Shown here: in pieces, positions 7,417 to 16,007 of the stretch
How the letters are laid out: every line of letters starts with the position of its first letter
Position numbering within the stretch: the first letter of the stretch is position 1
Source of the DNA: JACNKV01 sp964388155
GTDB taxonomy: Bacteria > Fidelibacterota > Marinisomatia > Marinisomatales > JACNKV01
Assembly (NCBI GenBank): GCA_964388155.1
Contig: CAYLYH010000003.1
Coordinates: 1-64,000, forward strand
DNA length: 64,000 nucleotides
Direction: 5' to 3'
The notes under the pieces: model-generated
The model's database searches: none
What the model was told of the DNA's origin: nothing
The model's input: the letters and a program-made list of their open reading frames with translations, nothing else
Position numbers and translations under genes: made by a program

Positions 7417-8631
7417 TCAATAACCCCTCTTTCTCATCGAGAATTTGGGGTTATCTGTGTTAATCTGTGGGTGATGAATTAATGAGGTTAGATATTGAAT
7501 TCTATTAAGTGGTATTGCTTTTATTTTTTCATGCAGATAAAACTCATGCTCCCCAGCGTGGATAACAAAGAGTTTTTTCAACGAAAGACTCTCCAAGCTA
7601 TGTTTCATTGACGGTGTCATTTTTGGGGCAGTTGTCCGTTTTATTTCAAACCCAAAAGGTTGTCCATTGATAAAAACCAATAGATCTAATTCTGCTCCGG
7701 AATGTGTAGCCCAAAAATAAGCATCATCAGAGTCAATGTTCAGCTGAGACAAAATCTCACTCAATACAAAACCTTCCCAAGATGCTCCAATTTTAGGATG
7801 ATTTTCAAGTCCACTAAAGGTTTGAATCCCTAAAAGCCCGTGCAATATCCCTGAATCTTTAATATATACCTTCGGAGCCTTTACCTGTCGTTTCCTAATA
7901 TTTTGATACCAAGGTTTCAACTGCCAAACGACTAAAGCATCTGTGAGTAAATCTACGTATCGTTTTACAGAGGCATGGGAAATTCCAAACGCCCTACCTA
8001 ACTCGCTCCCGTTCCAAATTTGTCCATGGTAATGTGCCAGCATATTCCAAAACCGTCGCAAAGTAATTGCAGGAATACTAAAACCCAGCTGTGGGATATC
8101 CCTTTCAAGAAATGTGCGAATAAAATCTTTTCTCCATGTAACACTCGCTACTTCCGAACGAGCTAAAAATGACCGGGGGAAACCGCCACGCATCCATAAT
8201 TTTACTTCATTTTCTACACCAACTTCGTTAAGAGAAAATCCATTAAGCATGAAATAAGAAATTCTCCCGGCTAGACTTTCGGAACTTTGTTTTAATAGTT
8301 TTGGTGACGCTGACCCAAGAATTAAAAATTGAGTTTTATTTGTTTTTCGATCAACCAGGACACGTAATAATGGGAATAAATCAGGCTTTCTTTGTATTTC
8401 ATCAATAATGACCAATCCGGTCAAATTCTTCAGTGCTAATTTGGGATTATTCAACCGAGCCAAATCATCAGGGTCTTCACAGTCAAATCGGGTCACCGGT
8501 GCATCCCATTTTTTTTCTATCTCATACGTCATGGTTGTTTTACCAACTTGTCTGGCACCAATAATCCCCACAATGGGACTCTGTTCCATTAATGATTCAA
8601 TGTGGGCTATTTGGGCTAATCTTTCAATCAT
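7417..8631 (-). CDS. AAA_14/DUF4143 family P-loop ATPase
   Basis: 404 aa, usual length for this family. Walker A is GARQVGKTT near residue 25 and Walker B LVIIDEIQRKPDLF near 75; LGSASPKLLKQSSESLAGR (sensor region) follows. The winged-helix part is followed by the DUF4143 C-terminal domain with WEGFVLSEIL and FWATHSGAELDLLVF..FGFEIKRT, a PD-(D/E)XK-like segment. Members are common, sporadically distributed accessory genes of uncertain role, sometimes suspected in toxin-antitoxin or transposon biology. It starts next to no operon partner and its stop lies 6 bp from the tRNA-Arg 3' end, inside the interval bounded by the tRNA and its decayed copy, which suggests arrival by integration. Confidence 0.88.
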   Translation of the reverse strand: MIERLAQIAHIESLMEQSPIVGIIGARQVGKTTMTYEIEKKWDAPVTRFDCEDPDDLARLNNPKLALKNLTGLVIIDEIQRKPDLFPLLRVLVDRKTNKTQFLILGSASPKLLKQSSESLAGRISYFMLNGFSLNEVGVENEVKLWMRGGFPRSFLARSEVASVTWRKDFIRTFLERDIPQLGFSIPAITLRRFWNMLAHYHGQIWNGSELGRAFGISHASVKRYVDLLTDALVVWQLKPWYQNIRKRQVKAPKVYIKDSGILHGLLGIQTFSGLENHPKIGASWEGFVLSEILSQLNIDSDDAYFWATHSGAELDLLVFINGQPFGFEIKRTTAPKMTPSMKHSLESLSLKKLFVIHAGEHEFYLHEKIKAIPLNRIQYLTSLIHHPQINTDNPKFSMRKRGY

Positions 8632-8689
8632 AGCGGGTGTAATATACCCTGAATATTGGATATAGTCTATTCATATTTCAAGGCAATAA

Positions 8690-9643
8690 TGGATATTAGA
8701 TATACGAATTAAATATGCTCATAATGAAGTGGGGTATGTCGGAAAAGCCAGGAGCGATCTTCCTGAAATCAATGGGAAACCAGCTGAACAAATTGAAGTG
8801 GAATTCCTTCCGACATCCATAACAGATATGGCAGACTATCTTGTTCTGGCAAGGTGGTTGATACGCAACATCGCATATAAATATGGTTATATTGCCACAT
8901 TTACTCCAAAGATTGAAGAAGGAATTGCCGGAAACGGTTATCATTTTCATATGGCATTAATGAAAAACGGGAAAAATATGATGACGAATACAAAAGGAAG
9001 ATTATCAGAAGAAGCTCACAAGCTCATTGGTGGCTTATGTCATTATGCGGACTCTCTTACTGCCTTTGGAAATACGACATCTTCTGCCTATTTAAGGTTG
9101 GTACCAAATCAAGAAGCACCGGTTCGTATTTGTTGGAGTGAATTTAATCGCAGTGCAATGATTCGCGTACCACTCGGATGGCCGGACAATTCTGATCTCA
9201 GTTCATTAATAAACAAACAAAGCGATATTCCATATATCGATCAGGTCGGACGGCAAACAATTGAACTTCGCAGCCCCGACGGAAGTGCAAACACTCACCT
9301 GTTATTGGCAGGAATTACAATGGCTGCAGAATGGGGTTTAACCAATGACAATTCTATTGACATTTCAAAAAAACTTCATGTAACCGGAAATGTGTTCGAT
9401 TTGAACGACAGTGATTTTCCTGCACTTCCACGTAGCTGCTCAGAATCTGCGTCCGTATTGATTAACGACCGTAACAAATATGAGCGGAATCATATCTTTC
9501 CTTCAGAGATTACTGACTATGTGGCCTCTTCACTAAAAAAGGAAAATGATAAAGATATTAACCAGTATTTATCAGACCTCCCTGCAGATGACCGCTTACA
9601 CGAGACACGCAAGGTAATGCATAAGGATCTGCATAGGCATTAG
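8690..9643 (+). pseudogene. Glutamine synthetase, N-terminally deleted fragment
   Basis: The open frame covers only the C-terminal part of a GlnA-type enzyme. Recognisable blocks are RIKYAHNEVGYV near the start, IEEGIAGNGYHFHMAL, SAYLRLVPNQEAPVRICWSEFNRSAM and QTIELRSPDGSANTHL. The beta-grasp domain and the first catalytic-domain glutamates are missing: upstream of about 8702 the homology stops and an in-frame stop occurs at 8687-8689. Usual enzymes are about 440-470 aa, so a third or more is lost. A GTG at 8729 could start a 304-aa product but lacks a ribosome site. Remaining codons show no stop or frameshift, so the deletion may be recent. The fragment lies in the tRNA-bounded interval. Confidence 0.82.
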
Positions 9644-9718
9644 AAACGACATTTATTAACTCCTGTCTCAACTATCGTTCGTTTACCGAATTTGAAATTG
9701 TATTGCCGACAAGCGACA

Positions 9719-9765
9719 CAACGGCCTTCTAAGTCGTAGGCCACAGGTTCGAATCCAGTCCGGGG
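9719..9765 (+). repeat. Decayed second copy of the tRNA-Arg 3' half
   Basis: 47 nt match tRNA-Arg positions 7363-7409 (anticodon arm, variable region, T arm and part of the acceptor) with two substitutions, one of which breaks the T stem. The D arm and 5' acceptor strand are absent, so it is not a functional tRNA. The direct orientation and 3'-half extent are what site-specific integration into a tRNA gene leaves behind. Confidence 0.85.
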
Positions 9766-9787
9766 CTCGCTTAAAAAGTATGGTGTA

Positions 9788-10636
9788 TTAGTCCACCTCT
9801 TCCCAGCGGACATCAAACGTCCGATATGAAACTTCACTCCCCGCCGGGAATCGAATGATGATCTTAAACAAGGCAGATTCTCCTGGTTCGAGAGACGTGT
9901 CGGTAATCACACCTGAGTTATACTGAATTACTGTCCCATTTACAAATGTAGAATCCCTGGCAATCAACGCGGTGTCTTCTCCCCAAAGATTTGCTATTAC
10001 GCGGACAAAATCTCCCCGTTTATCACCAACATTTTTTACTCGTCCGGTCATCACGTCTCTATCAGGGAATAAATTAATAGAAGGTTCTCCCTCTAATTCG
10101 ATTTTGGCTGTTTTTGGAAGTTCTTTTTCAATCTTCGTCACAAAATCTTTATCTAAAACCAGCCGTCCAATATCAGTATCCAAAATAATCTTATCTTCTG
10201 TTTTATTTAGGATTTGTCCTCGTACGACTGTTCCGTTTTCTAATGTAATCCGGTGAGAATATTTTATTTTTTCTAAAAGATCCAATAATGTCTTCTGCAC
10301 CTTAGGCATAGTGTCTTTTTTACTGTATACTCGGACGAGCTCCTTGAGTGAGTCAATTTGAGCCTGAAGAAATTCAATATCGTTTTGGTACTCAAAAAAG
10401 TGTTCTCCCGTTTGAAGTTGAGACGGCGGAGGGTAATCAGGGATAAACTCCGGTAACGAAATCTGGGTGGAATCATAACTTGAATCTACCTGCGCAACCA
10501 CTATTTGATTGGTGTCTGAAACGCTCCGGGATAAAACAACCTCCTGTGAGCCCAGGGTTGAGTCTGTGGGGAGGTTCACATCCTGTGCCAAAAGAACAGA
10601 CAAAGAAACGCTTAGCATAAACACATATCTACTCAT
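9788..10636 (-). CDS. Exported protein with C-terminal FxLYD-like domain
   Basis: 282 aa. N-terminal signal peptide (SRYVFMLSVSLSVLLAQ) without a lipobox. A Thr/Ser/Pro-rich, low-complexity stretch follows, then a short coiled coil (FLQAQIDSLKELVRV). Next comes a small beta domain (HRITLENGTVVRGQILNKTEDKI, typical of Sm-like/TonB-associated GxVxG folds). The C-terminus carries VKNVGDKRGDFVRVIANLWGED...LEPGESALFKIIIRF, which resembles FxLYD/DUF3426-type domains. The start overlaps the upstream HEAT-repeat gene by 8 bp, so it is the third gene of an lpxH-led operon. Location is periplasmic or surface; the function is unknown. Confidence 0.75.
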   Translation of the reverse strand: MSRYVFMLSVSLSVLLAQDVNLPTDSTLGSQEVVLSRSVSDTNQIVVAQVDSSYDSTQISLPEFIPDYPPPSQLQTGEHFFEYQNDIEFLQAQIDSLKELVRVYSKKDTMPKVQKTLLDLLEKIKYSHRITLENGTVVRGQILNKTEDKIILDTDIGRLVLDKDFVTKIEKELPKTAKIELEGEPSINLFPDRDVMTGRVKNVGDKRGDFVRVIANLWGEDTALIARDSTFVNGTVIQYNSGVITDTSLEPGESALFKIIIRFPAGSEVSYRTFDVRWEEVD

Positions 10637-11765
10637 GGGTTGCCTTTCTATGGGCTTGGAAGGCTAATCGGCGACGCAGTTCATTTGTGGACTCCGTTTT
10701 ACTTAATGCTTTGATCATTTCAACAATGGAAGGGTAAAGATAATAATTTTCAGAAGTTTCAAGGAGAGGAAGAAACAAATCAATGACAGCCGGATCTTTA
10801 TATTGCCCCAATTTATGAATCGCTTTTTTTCGCAATGCCAGCTTATAATCTGCATTCAGCGCAATTTCAATGACGGCAGATTTAACTTCCGGGTCATCAA
10901 AATTACCGAGTGCGTCTAACAGCGTATTCAGCAAGCTGTAATATTGCTTTTTTCCGACATTATATGTGTCCAGTAATGAAAGAATTAGGTTTTCTTCTTT
11001 CACGCCTGACATCATGTTCAGTGCAAAATCCTGAACTTCCGAACCGGTTGTCGGATCGCCTAACAGCTCTGTAAATGCTCCGACTACTTCGGAGGGTTCT
11101 TTCTTCCCAAGAATTTCTACTGCACGGTTTCGAACGGCAATATTCACATTTACGTCCCGTGCAATATCGGTTAAAATTGGGATAACCTCATCATCGCCAA
11201 GTGCACCCAAGGTTTCTGTTAACAGTTTTTCAGTGCGGGATAAATTTGCCTTGGCTACTTCGTATAAATCCAGCATGGCATAGACCTGATCTTTTGTCCG
11301 AACCTTATTCAGATTTTTTATCAGCACAAGATGTAAATCATTGGTTCGGTCTTCGATGGTATGCATGGCGTTCACCATGGCTTCCGCTGCTTTCGGATTA
11401 TCCTGAAACTGCGCAAGTAAATTGATGGATGTTTCCATGAGTGTCATATCAACGGCTGCTGCAGTTGAGACGGCATTTGCCAAGGCGTTCAATGCTGTCG
11501 GGTGATGCGTTTCTGCTAACGCTTCACCGGCAGAGATACGAACATCAAACGGTTGGTTTGCATCATTAAAAATCGTAATCAATTCTTCCAACGCCTGTAC
11601 CTGCCCGTCTTTATAAGACATCCGTAAGCGCTCAATATCTTGATGCAGGATATCCTCATAGACCTCTTGTTTTTTCTTTTTGCCAAATAACGAAATGCTT
11701 TTCAGTTTTGAACATCCGGGTGCCATTAAAGCGATTGACAGTAATAAAAGAATTAGCTTACGCAT
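10629..11765 (-). CDS. HEAT-repeat lipoprotein
   Basis: 378 aa. The start MRKLILLLLSIALMAPGC is a lipoprotein signal with Cys at residue 18. A basic linker (LFGKKKKQ) is followed by a long helical solenoid. Repeats such as VRISAGEALAETHHPTALNALA, VRNRAVEILGKKEPSEVV and LRKKAIHKLGQYKDPAVIDLF are HEAT/PBS-lyase-like units of about 30 residues through the whole length. Such solenoids bind proteins, so this is probably a membrane-anchored scaffold. It overlaps lpxH upstream and the FxLYD-like gene downstream by 8 bp each, indicating one coupled operon. No enzymatic residues are recognisable. Confidence 0.85.
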   Translation of the reverse strand: MRKLILLLLSIALMAPGCSKLKSISLFGKKKKQEVYEDILHQDIERLRMSYKDGQVQALEELITIFNDANQPFDVRISAGEALAETHHPTALNALANAVSTAAAVDMTLMETSINLLAQFQDNPKAAEAMVNAMHTIEDRTNDLHLVLIKNLNKVRTKDQVYAMLDLYEVAKANLSRTEKLLTETLGALGDDEVIPILTDIARDVNVNIAVRNRAVEILGKKEPSEVVGAFTELLGDPTTGSEVQDFALNMMSGVKEENLILSLLDTYNVGKKQYYSLLNTLLDALGNFDDPEVKSAVIEIALNADYKLALRKKAIHKLGQYKDPAVIDLFLPLLETSENYYLYPSIVEMIKALSKTESTNELRRRLAFQAHRKATHE

Positions 11766-12498
11766 CGAATTCCCACCTTTTTAATTCCATTGTTTTTCCG
11801 TCGAAAACTCCGTAAGAAAAATATTGAATCCAGTCTCCAAGGACGATGAGCCGTCCGCCATTGACGGGTTCGTTCACCATTTGATGATAATGCCCGCAGA
11901 TGACAAAATCCGCTCCCTCATTTGTGATGGTTTCTGCAAATACTTTTAGTTCTTTCACCACTTTTTGGTTGTATTCATCGGTGTGAATATAGTGCTGCCC
12001 CCGATGAGAAACCCAATCCGCAATTTTATAGCCCAATGTCGGATGCAGCCATCGGTACAGCCAGATAAACACACGGTTACGGATCACGGATTTCAGTGCC
12101 CGATACCCACGATCCCATGTTAAGAGCCCATCTCCGTGAGTGAGATAAAATGTTTTTCCATTTATGGTAATCGTTGTTTCACCAAGATACGTTTTTGTTG
12201 TGAGCGTGGAGGTAATAAATTCCTGAACCCAGTAATCATGATTCCCAACCAAAAAGTGGATATCCACCCCGGATTCTTTCAGTGTGTGTAGTTTACTAAA
12301 AACAGAAAAATATACTTTTGGAATTACGTGGGGATATTCAAAATAAAATTCAAAAAAGTCACCGACAATAAAAAGCGTCCCACCCGTATTGGAGATATGC
12401 GTCAAAAACGAAAACAGTTTTTTCTGTTTCGATTCTTCCTCCGGTGATGTATTTAACATCAGATGGACGTCTGAAATAAAATAGAGAGGTGTCTCCAT
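11758..12498 (-). CDS. lpxH: UDP-2,3-diacylglucosamine diphosphatase
   Basis: 246 aa, standard LpxH length. A calcineurin-like metallophosphoesterase with FISDVHL near residue 8, IVGDFFEF near 45, LVGNHDY near 83, LTHGD near 120 and ICGHYHQM near 203, the complete two-metal ligand set. It hydrolyses UDP-diacylglucosamine to lipid X and UMP on the cytoplasmic face of the inner membrane, between LpxD and LpxB. It begins the minus-strand operon and is divergent from the gluzincin/TolB/barrel gene across about 260 bp. Partners lpxB and lpxK lie near 57-59 kb. Confidence 0.92.
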   Translation of the reverse strand: METPLYFISDVHLMLNTSPEEESKQKKLFSFLTHISNTGGTLFIVGDFFEFYFEYPHVIPKVYFSVFSKLHTLKESGVDIHFLVGNHDYWVQEFITSTLTTKTYLGETTITINGKTFYLTHGDGLLTWDRGYRALKSVIRNRVFIWLYRWLHPTLGYKIADWVSHRGQHYIHTDEYNQKVVKELKVFAETITNEGADFVICGHYHQMVNEPVNGGRLIVLGDWIQYFSYGVFDGKTMELKRWEFDA

Positions 12499-12757
12499 AG
12501 GCGGTAAACTTACTCTATCCTATCGGTTCATTGAAACAAATTGTTACTATAATTTTTAACTCCTTTTTTTCATGCGCAGGCAAGCACTCTAACATTTCTC
12601 CGCACGCCACGGCGCACAAGCCCGCCTTAGGTTGGGACTTGAACACGCTAACACTTAAAATATAACACATTACGTTTTACACTCTACTTTGTGTAACTTT
12701 CGACTCAGTATTTTCGGTGGAACCGGAAGAATACATCTTCGTAAATGGACTGTGAAC

Positions 12758-15700
12758 ATGAAACGACTTTTTATATTACTCATCATTATCACCGGCCAAA
12801 TTGCCTTTGCACAATTTGGACAAAACAAAGTGCAATATCGTGCTTTTGACTGGGATTTTATCCGGTCTCCACATTTTGACATCTATTATTACGAAGAAAA
12901 CTATCCCATTGCCGAGTTTACAGCCGATGAAGCTGAAGTTGCCTACGAACAGATTTCCAAGCACCTCCGTTGGACGCTCTCTAAGCCCATCTCAATTATT
13001 GTGTATAATTCACATAATGATTTTCAACAAACCAATATCATATGGCAGTATATGGTCGAAGGCATCGGCGGTGTTACGGAATTATTCAAAAATCGTATCG
13101 TCCTGCCTTTTGAAGGCTCTTATGAACAATTCCGGCATGTGATTCATCATGAGCTTGTTCATGCGATGGTGAATGACATGGTCTATGGCGGTAATATACA
13201 GGGCATCGTATCCGGGAAAATAAAATTGCGAATCCCTCTTTGGGCAAATGAAGGGTTAGCGGAATTTTTATCATCCAACTGGGATACCAAAGCCGACATG
13301 ATATTAAGAGATATCGCAATTCATAACGATATGCCGTCAGTAAAATATTTGAATGCCTATATGGCGTATAAGGGCGGACAGTCTGTTTGGCGGTTCATCG
13401 CAGAGAAATATGGACGGGAATCCATTGGGGAAATTTTAATCTCGATGAAAAAAACCCAACATGCAGAAAAAGGATTTGAACGCGCAATTAGTTTAGACTT
13501 TGAGGGATTAACAAAAAAATGGCATCAGTATTTAAAAAAGGAATATTGGCCGGACATCACCGGGCGGGAAGAGCTTGGGGATATTGCCAAACAATTAACG
13601 AATCATATTAAACAAAAAAACTATTACAATATTGCACCTGCGCTCTCTCCTGACGGAAGTAAAATTGCGATTTTATCCGATGTGTCCGGTTATGCAGATA
13701 TTTATCTCATTGATGCCATAAACGGAAAAACCATTAAACGGCTGGTAAAAGGGAACCGATCAATTGACTTTGAAGAACTTAAATGGCTGCAGCCGGGAGT
13801 TTCGTGGTCGCCTGACGGAAAACACATCGTTATTGCGGCTAAATCCGGGGAGCAAGATGCACTTCATATTATCAATGTTGATACGGGAAAATCGGAAAAA
13901 ATTACGTTAAACTTGAAGGGCCTCTTTTCTGCTACATGGAGTCCGAGCGGAACGACATTAGCCTTTGTCGGACAAAATGGAACTGCGAGTGATATTTATA
14001 CATACGATTTGGAGACTGAAATACTCGCCAATTTGACCAACGATATTTTTTCCGATTCTGAACCATCATGGAGTCCGAATGGTGAAAAAATTGTTTTCGT
14101 GTCAGACCGCAGTAATGCAACAACTCGGGATATGGAATCCCATGATTATTTTCAATCCGATATTTATACTGTCGATATAGGAACAAAACAAGTTTCGCAG
14201 ATTACCCATACTGAGTCCGGAGAAAATTATCCGGTGTGGGCACATGAAAAAAACGTCCTTTTTTACACTGGTGATCAACACGGCGTGTGGAATATTTATC
14301 GACATGACCTTGACTCCGGAGAGTCCTATGCCGTCACCAATGTTTTGACCGGCATTCAGCAGTTAACGGTATCCAACGACGATAATCTCCTCGTCTTTGC
14401 GGGATACGATAAATCCGGATGGGATATTTATTCTGTATCGTTGCCGTTATCATTAACTCCTCAAACCGTTCCTCTCACAAACTACGTGAAAATGAAAGCT
14501 GAAAGTGAGTTTGTTATCGATCTTCGCAAGGATCAAAAACGTTCCTCCGGTGTCGTGACGACAGACCAGGATTATTCCTCCCATATATTTGCGCCCGAAT
14601 ATGAACGCTATCATCAAGAAACAGAGGCTCCCGATGTCAACAGGGATGCTTTCGATGATACTCTCAGGGTCTCCGAAGAGTATATTCCGCAAGTGTACAA
14701 AACTCGGTTTACTCTAGATATTATCAGTATGAACATGGGGATTAACACCATTGAGGGAGCACAAAGTATAGCCTATTTTACATGGAGTGATATCATGGGC
14801 GACCATCAGATCACGTTGGGGACACAAATGGTCATGACATTGGATAACAGTGATCTTTATCTGTCGTATGCCTTTCTAAAAAATCGAAGCGATTGGTATT
14901 TTTCCGGTTCTCATCAGACAAATACATTTGCATATCAAAATATGTTCGGGTATCTAACTCTCTACAAACTTCGAGAGTATGGCATAAGTGCGTATTGGTC
15001 TCGACCATTTAATCGTTTTAATCGAATTGAAAGCAGTCTTTCTTACTACGTACAGAGCGCTCAAATGTTTAAAGAAGAAACCGATGGTGTGATGACTCCG
15101 TATCCTAAACATCAAATATCAACACTGGTCCCTTCCATCCATTGGGTCTTCGATAATTCTGTCATGGGATATACCGGTCCCACCGATGGATTCCGGCAGC
15201 GGATTTCCTTACTGATGAGCCCCAACTTAGCAAATAATTATCAGTTTAACTTGCTATCTTACGATGCCCGGAAATATATTCGCTTCTGGAAATATTACAG
15301 TGTTTCCGGGCGGGTTTTCTTAGGAAAAAGTACAGGAAAAGAACCGGTAAAATACATGCTTGGCGGGTTGTCAAATTGGTTATTCGGAAACGGTGAAACC
15401 AACGGAGAAAAAGATAAGGAGCCTTATAGAGAATTTACGGATGCCGATGATGGTTCTCAAGACATGTTAGATAATATTTACTTTGTGGATTATGTGATGC
15501 CGGTTCGCGGAAGCCGATATGGTGAGCGGATTGGTACCAACGTCGCTCTCACCAATCTTGAGTTGCGTTTCCCCCTCCTGTTTGCATTTGGGACTCCGTC
15601 GCACGTCGCATCTACCTATTTATTTGGGCATGTCTTTCTTGACATGGGAACAGCATGGGACAAATGGGAGCAATTAGAGCAAGACTCACATTCCGTCATA

Positions 15701-15832
15701 TCCGGGACAGGAATTGGCATTAAGTTATTCACCCCGTTTGGTTTGCTCAGAATTGACACAGCGTGGGATATTCATCGAGACGGTACATACTCACGTCCGC
15801 AGTATTACTTCTCCTTTGGTGCGGATTGGTGA
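12758..15832 (+). CDS. Gluzincin peptidase-MA / TolB propeller / outer-membrane barrel fusion
   Basis: About 1024 aa from the ATG at 12758, which yields the signal peptide KRLFILLIIITGQIAFAQ; the longer frame adds a non-signal leader and is rejected. Residues about 60-250 form a peptidase-MA-like metalloprotease with HHELVHAM (HExxH) and, further on, WANEGLAEF providing the third Glu ligand. Residues about 270-600 hold TolB/PD40 propeller units (ALSPDGSKIAIL, SWSPDGKHIVI, TWSPSGTTLAFVG, SWSPNGEKIVFVSDR). The last roughly 350 residues are strand-rich with GSRYGERIGTNVALTNLELRFPLL and end in a YYFSFGADW barrel strand, like a BamA/surface-antigen barrel. It is probably a cell-surface or periplasm-facing protease anchored in the outer membrane. 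The downstream region carries a repeat element, not an operon partner. Confidence 0.85.
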   Translation: MKRLFILLIIITGQIAFAQFGQNKVQYRAFDWDFIRSPHFDIYYYEENYPIAEFTADEAEVAYEQISKHLRWTLSKPISIIVYNSHNDFQQTNIIWQYMVEGIGGVTELFKNRIVLPFEGSYEQFRHVIHHELVHAMVNDMVYGGNIQGIVSGKIKLRIPLWANEGLAEFLSSNWDTKADMILRDIAIHNDMPSVKYLNAYMAYKGGQSVWRFIAEKYGRESIGEILISMKKTQHAEKGFERAISLDFEGLTKKWHQYLKKEYWPDITGREELGDIAKQLTNHIKQKNYYNIAPALSPDGSKIAILSDVSGYADIYLIDAINGKTIKRLVKGNRSIDFEELKWLQPGVSWSPDGKHIVIAAKSGEQDALHIINVDTGKSEKITLNLKGLFSATWSPSGTTLAFVGQNGTASDIYTYDLETEILANLTNDIFSDSEPSWSPNGEKIVFVSDRSNATTRDMESHDYFQSDIYTVDIGTKQVSQITHTESGENYPVWAHEKNVLFYTGDQHGVWNIYRHDLDSGESYAVTNVLTGIQQLTVSNDDNLLVFAGYDKSGWDIYSVSLPLSLTPQTVPLTNYVKMKAESEFVIDLRKDQKRSSGVVTTDQDYSSHIFAPEYERYHQETEAPDVNRDAFDDTLRVSEEYIPQVYKTRFTLDIISMNMGINTIEGAQSIAYFTWSDIMGDHQITLGTQMVMTLDNSDLYLSYAFLKNRSDWYFSGSHQTNTFAYQNMFGYLTLYKLREYGISAYWSRPFNRFNRIESSLSYYVQSAQMFKEETDGVMTPYPKHQISTLVPSIHWVFDNSVMGYTGPTDGFRQRISLLMSPNLANNYQFNLLSYDARKYIRFWKYYSVSGRVFLGKSTGKEPVKYMLGGLSNWLFGNGETNGEKDKEPYREFTDADDGSQDMLDNIYFVDYVMPVRGSRYGERIGTNVALTNLELRFPLLFAFGTPSHVASTYLFGHVFLDMGTAWDKWEQLEQDSHSVISGTGIGIKLFTPFGLLRIDTAWDIHRDGTYSRPQYYFSFGADW

Positions 15833-15837
15833 TGATT

Positions 15838-15960
15838 AAGATTAAGGCTGAGGTCGTAGCGAAGCGCTTGCCTGCCCAAGCAGACGGATCTGCACAGGCC
15901 GGAAGATTCTGTGTTTTTTTACGGGGTTGAGGATTGGGAGCGTTTAGTTTTTTTTGGGAA
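15838..15960 (+). repeat. Dispersed GC-rich palindromic element in spacer
   Basis: The sequence AAGGCTGAGGTCG...AGCGAAGCGC opens it, followed by inverted GCCTGCCC/GGGCAGGC-type pieces and GGAAGATTCTGTG. It is closely related to the sequence just after 21008 (which lacks the palindromic core) and to elements near 24841, 34060 and 44326. I see no gene or promoter in it. Confidence 0.6.
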
Positions 15961-16007
15961 CATACATTAAGACCTTTTTATCACTCTGTGAACTCTGTGG
16001 CTAACAA

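Noticed and set aside
9640..9837. 65-codon minus-strand frame with RTGFEPVAYDLEG
   Set aside because: This is the well-known spurious translation of a tRNA T-arm and anticodon region on the opposite strand.
12501..12757. Possible small RNA in the lpxH/peptidase spacer
   Set aside because: No promoter plus terminator pair or conserved fold could be seen; only repeat-like GC pieces.
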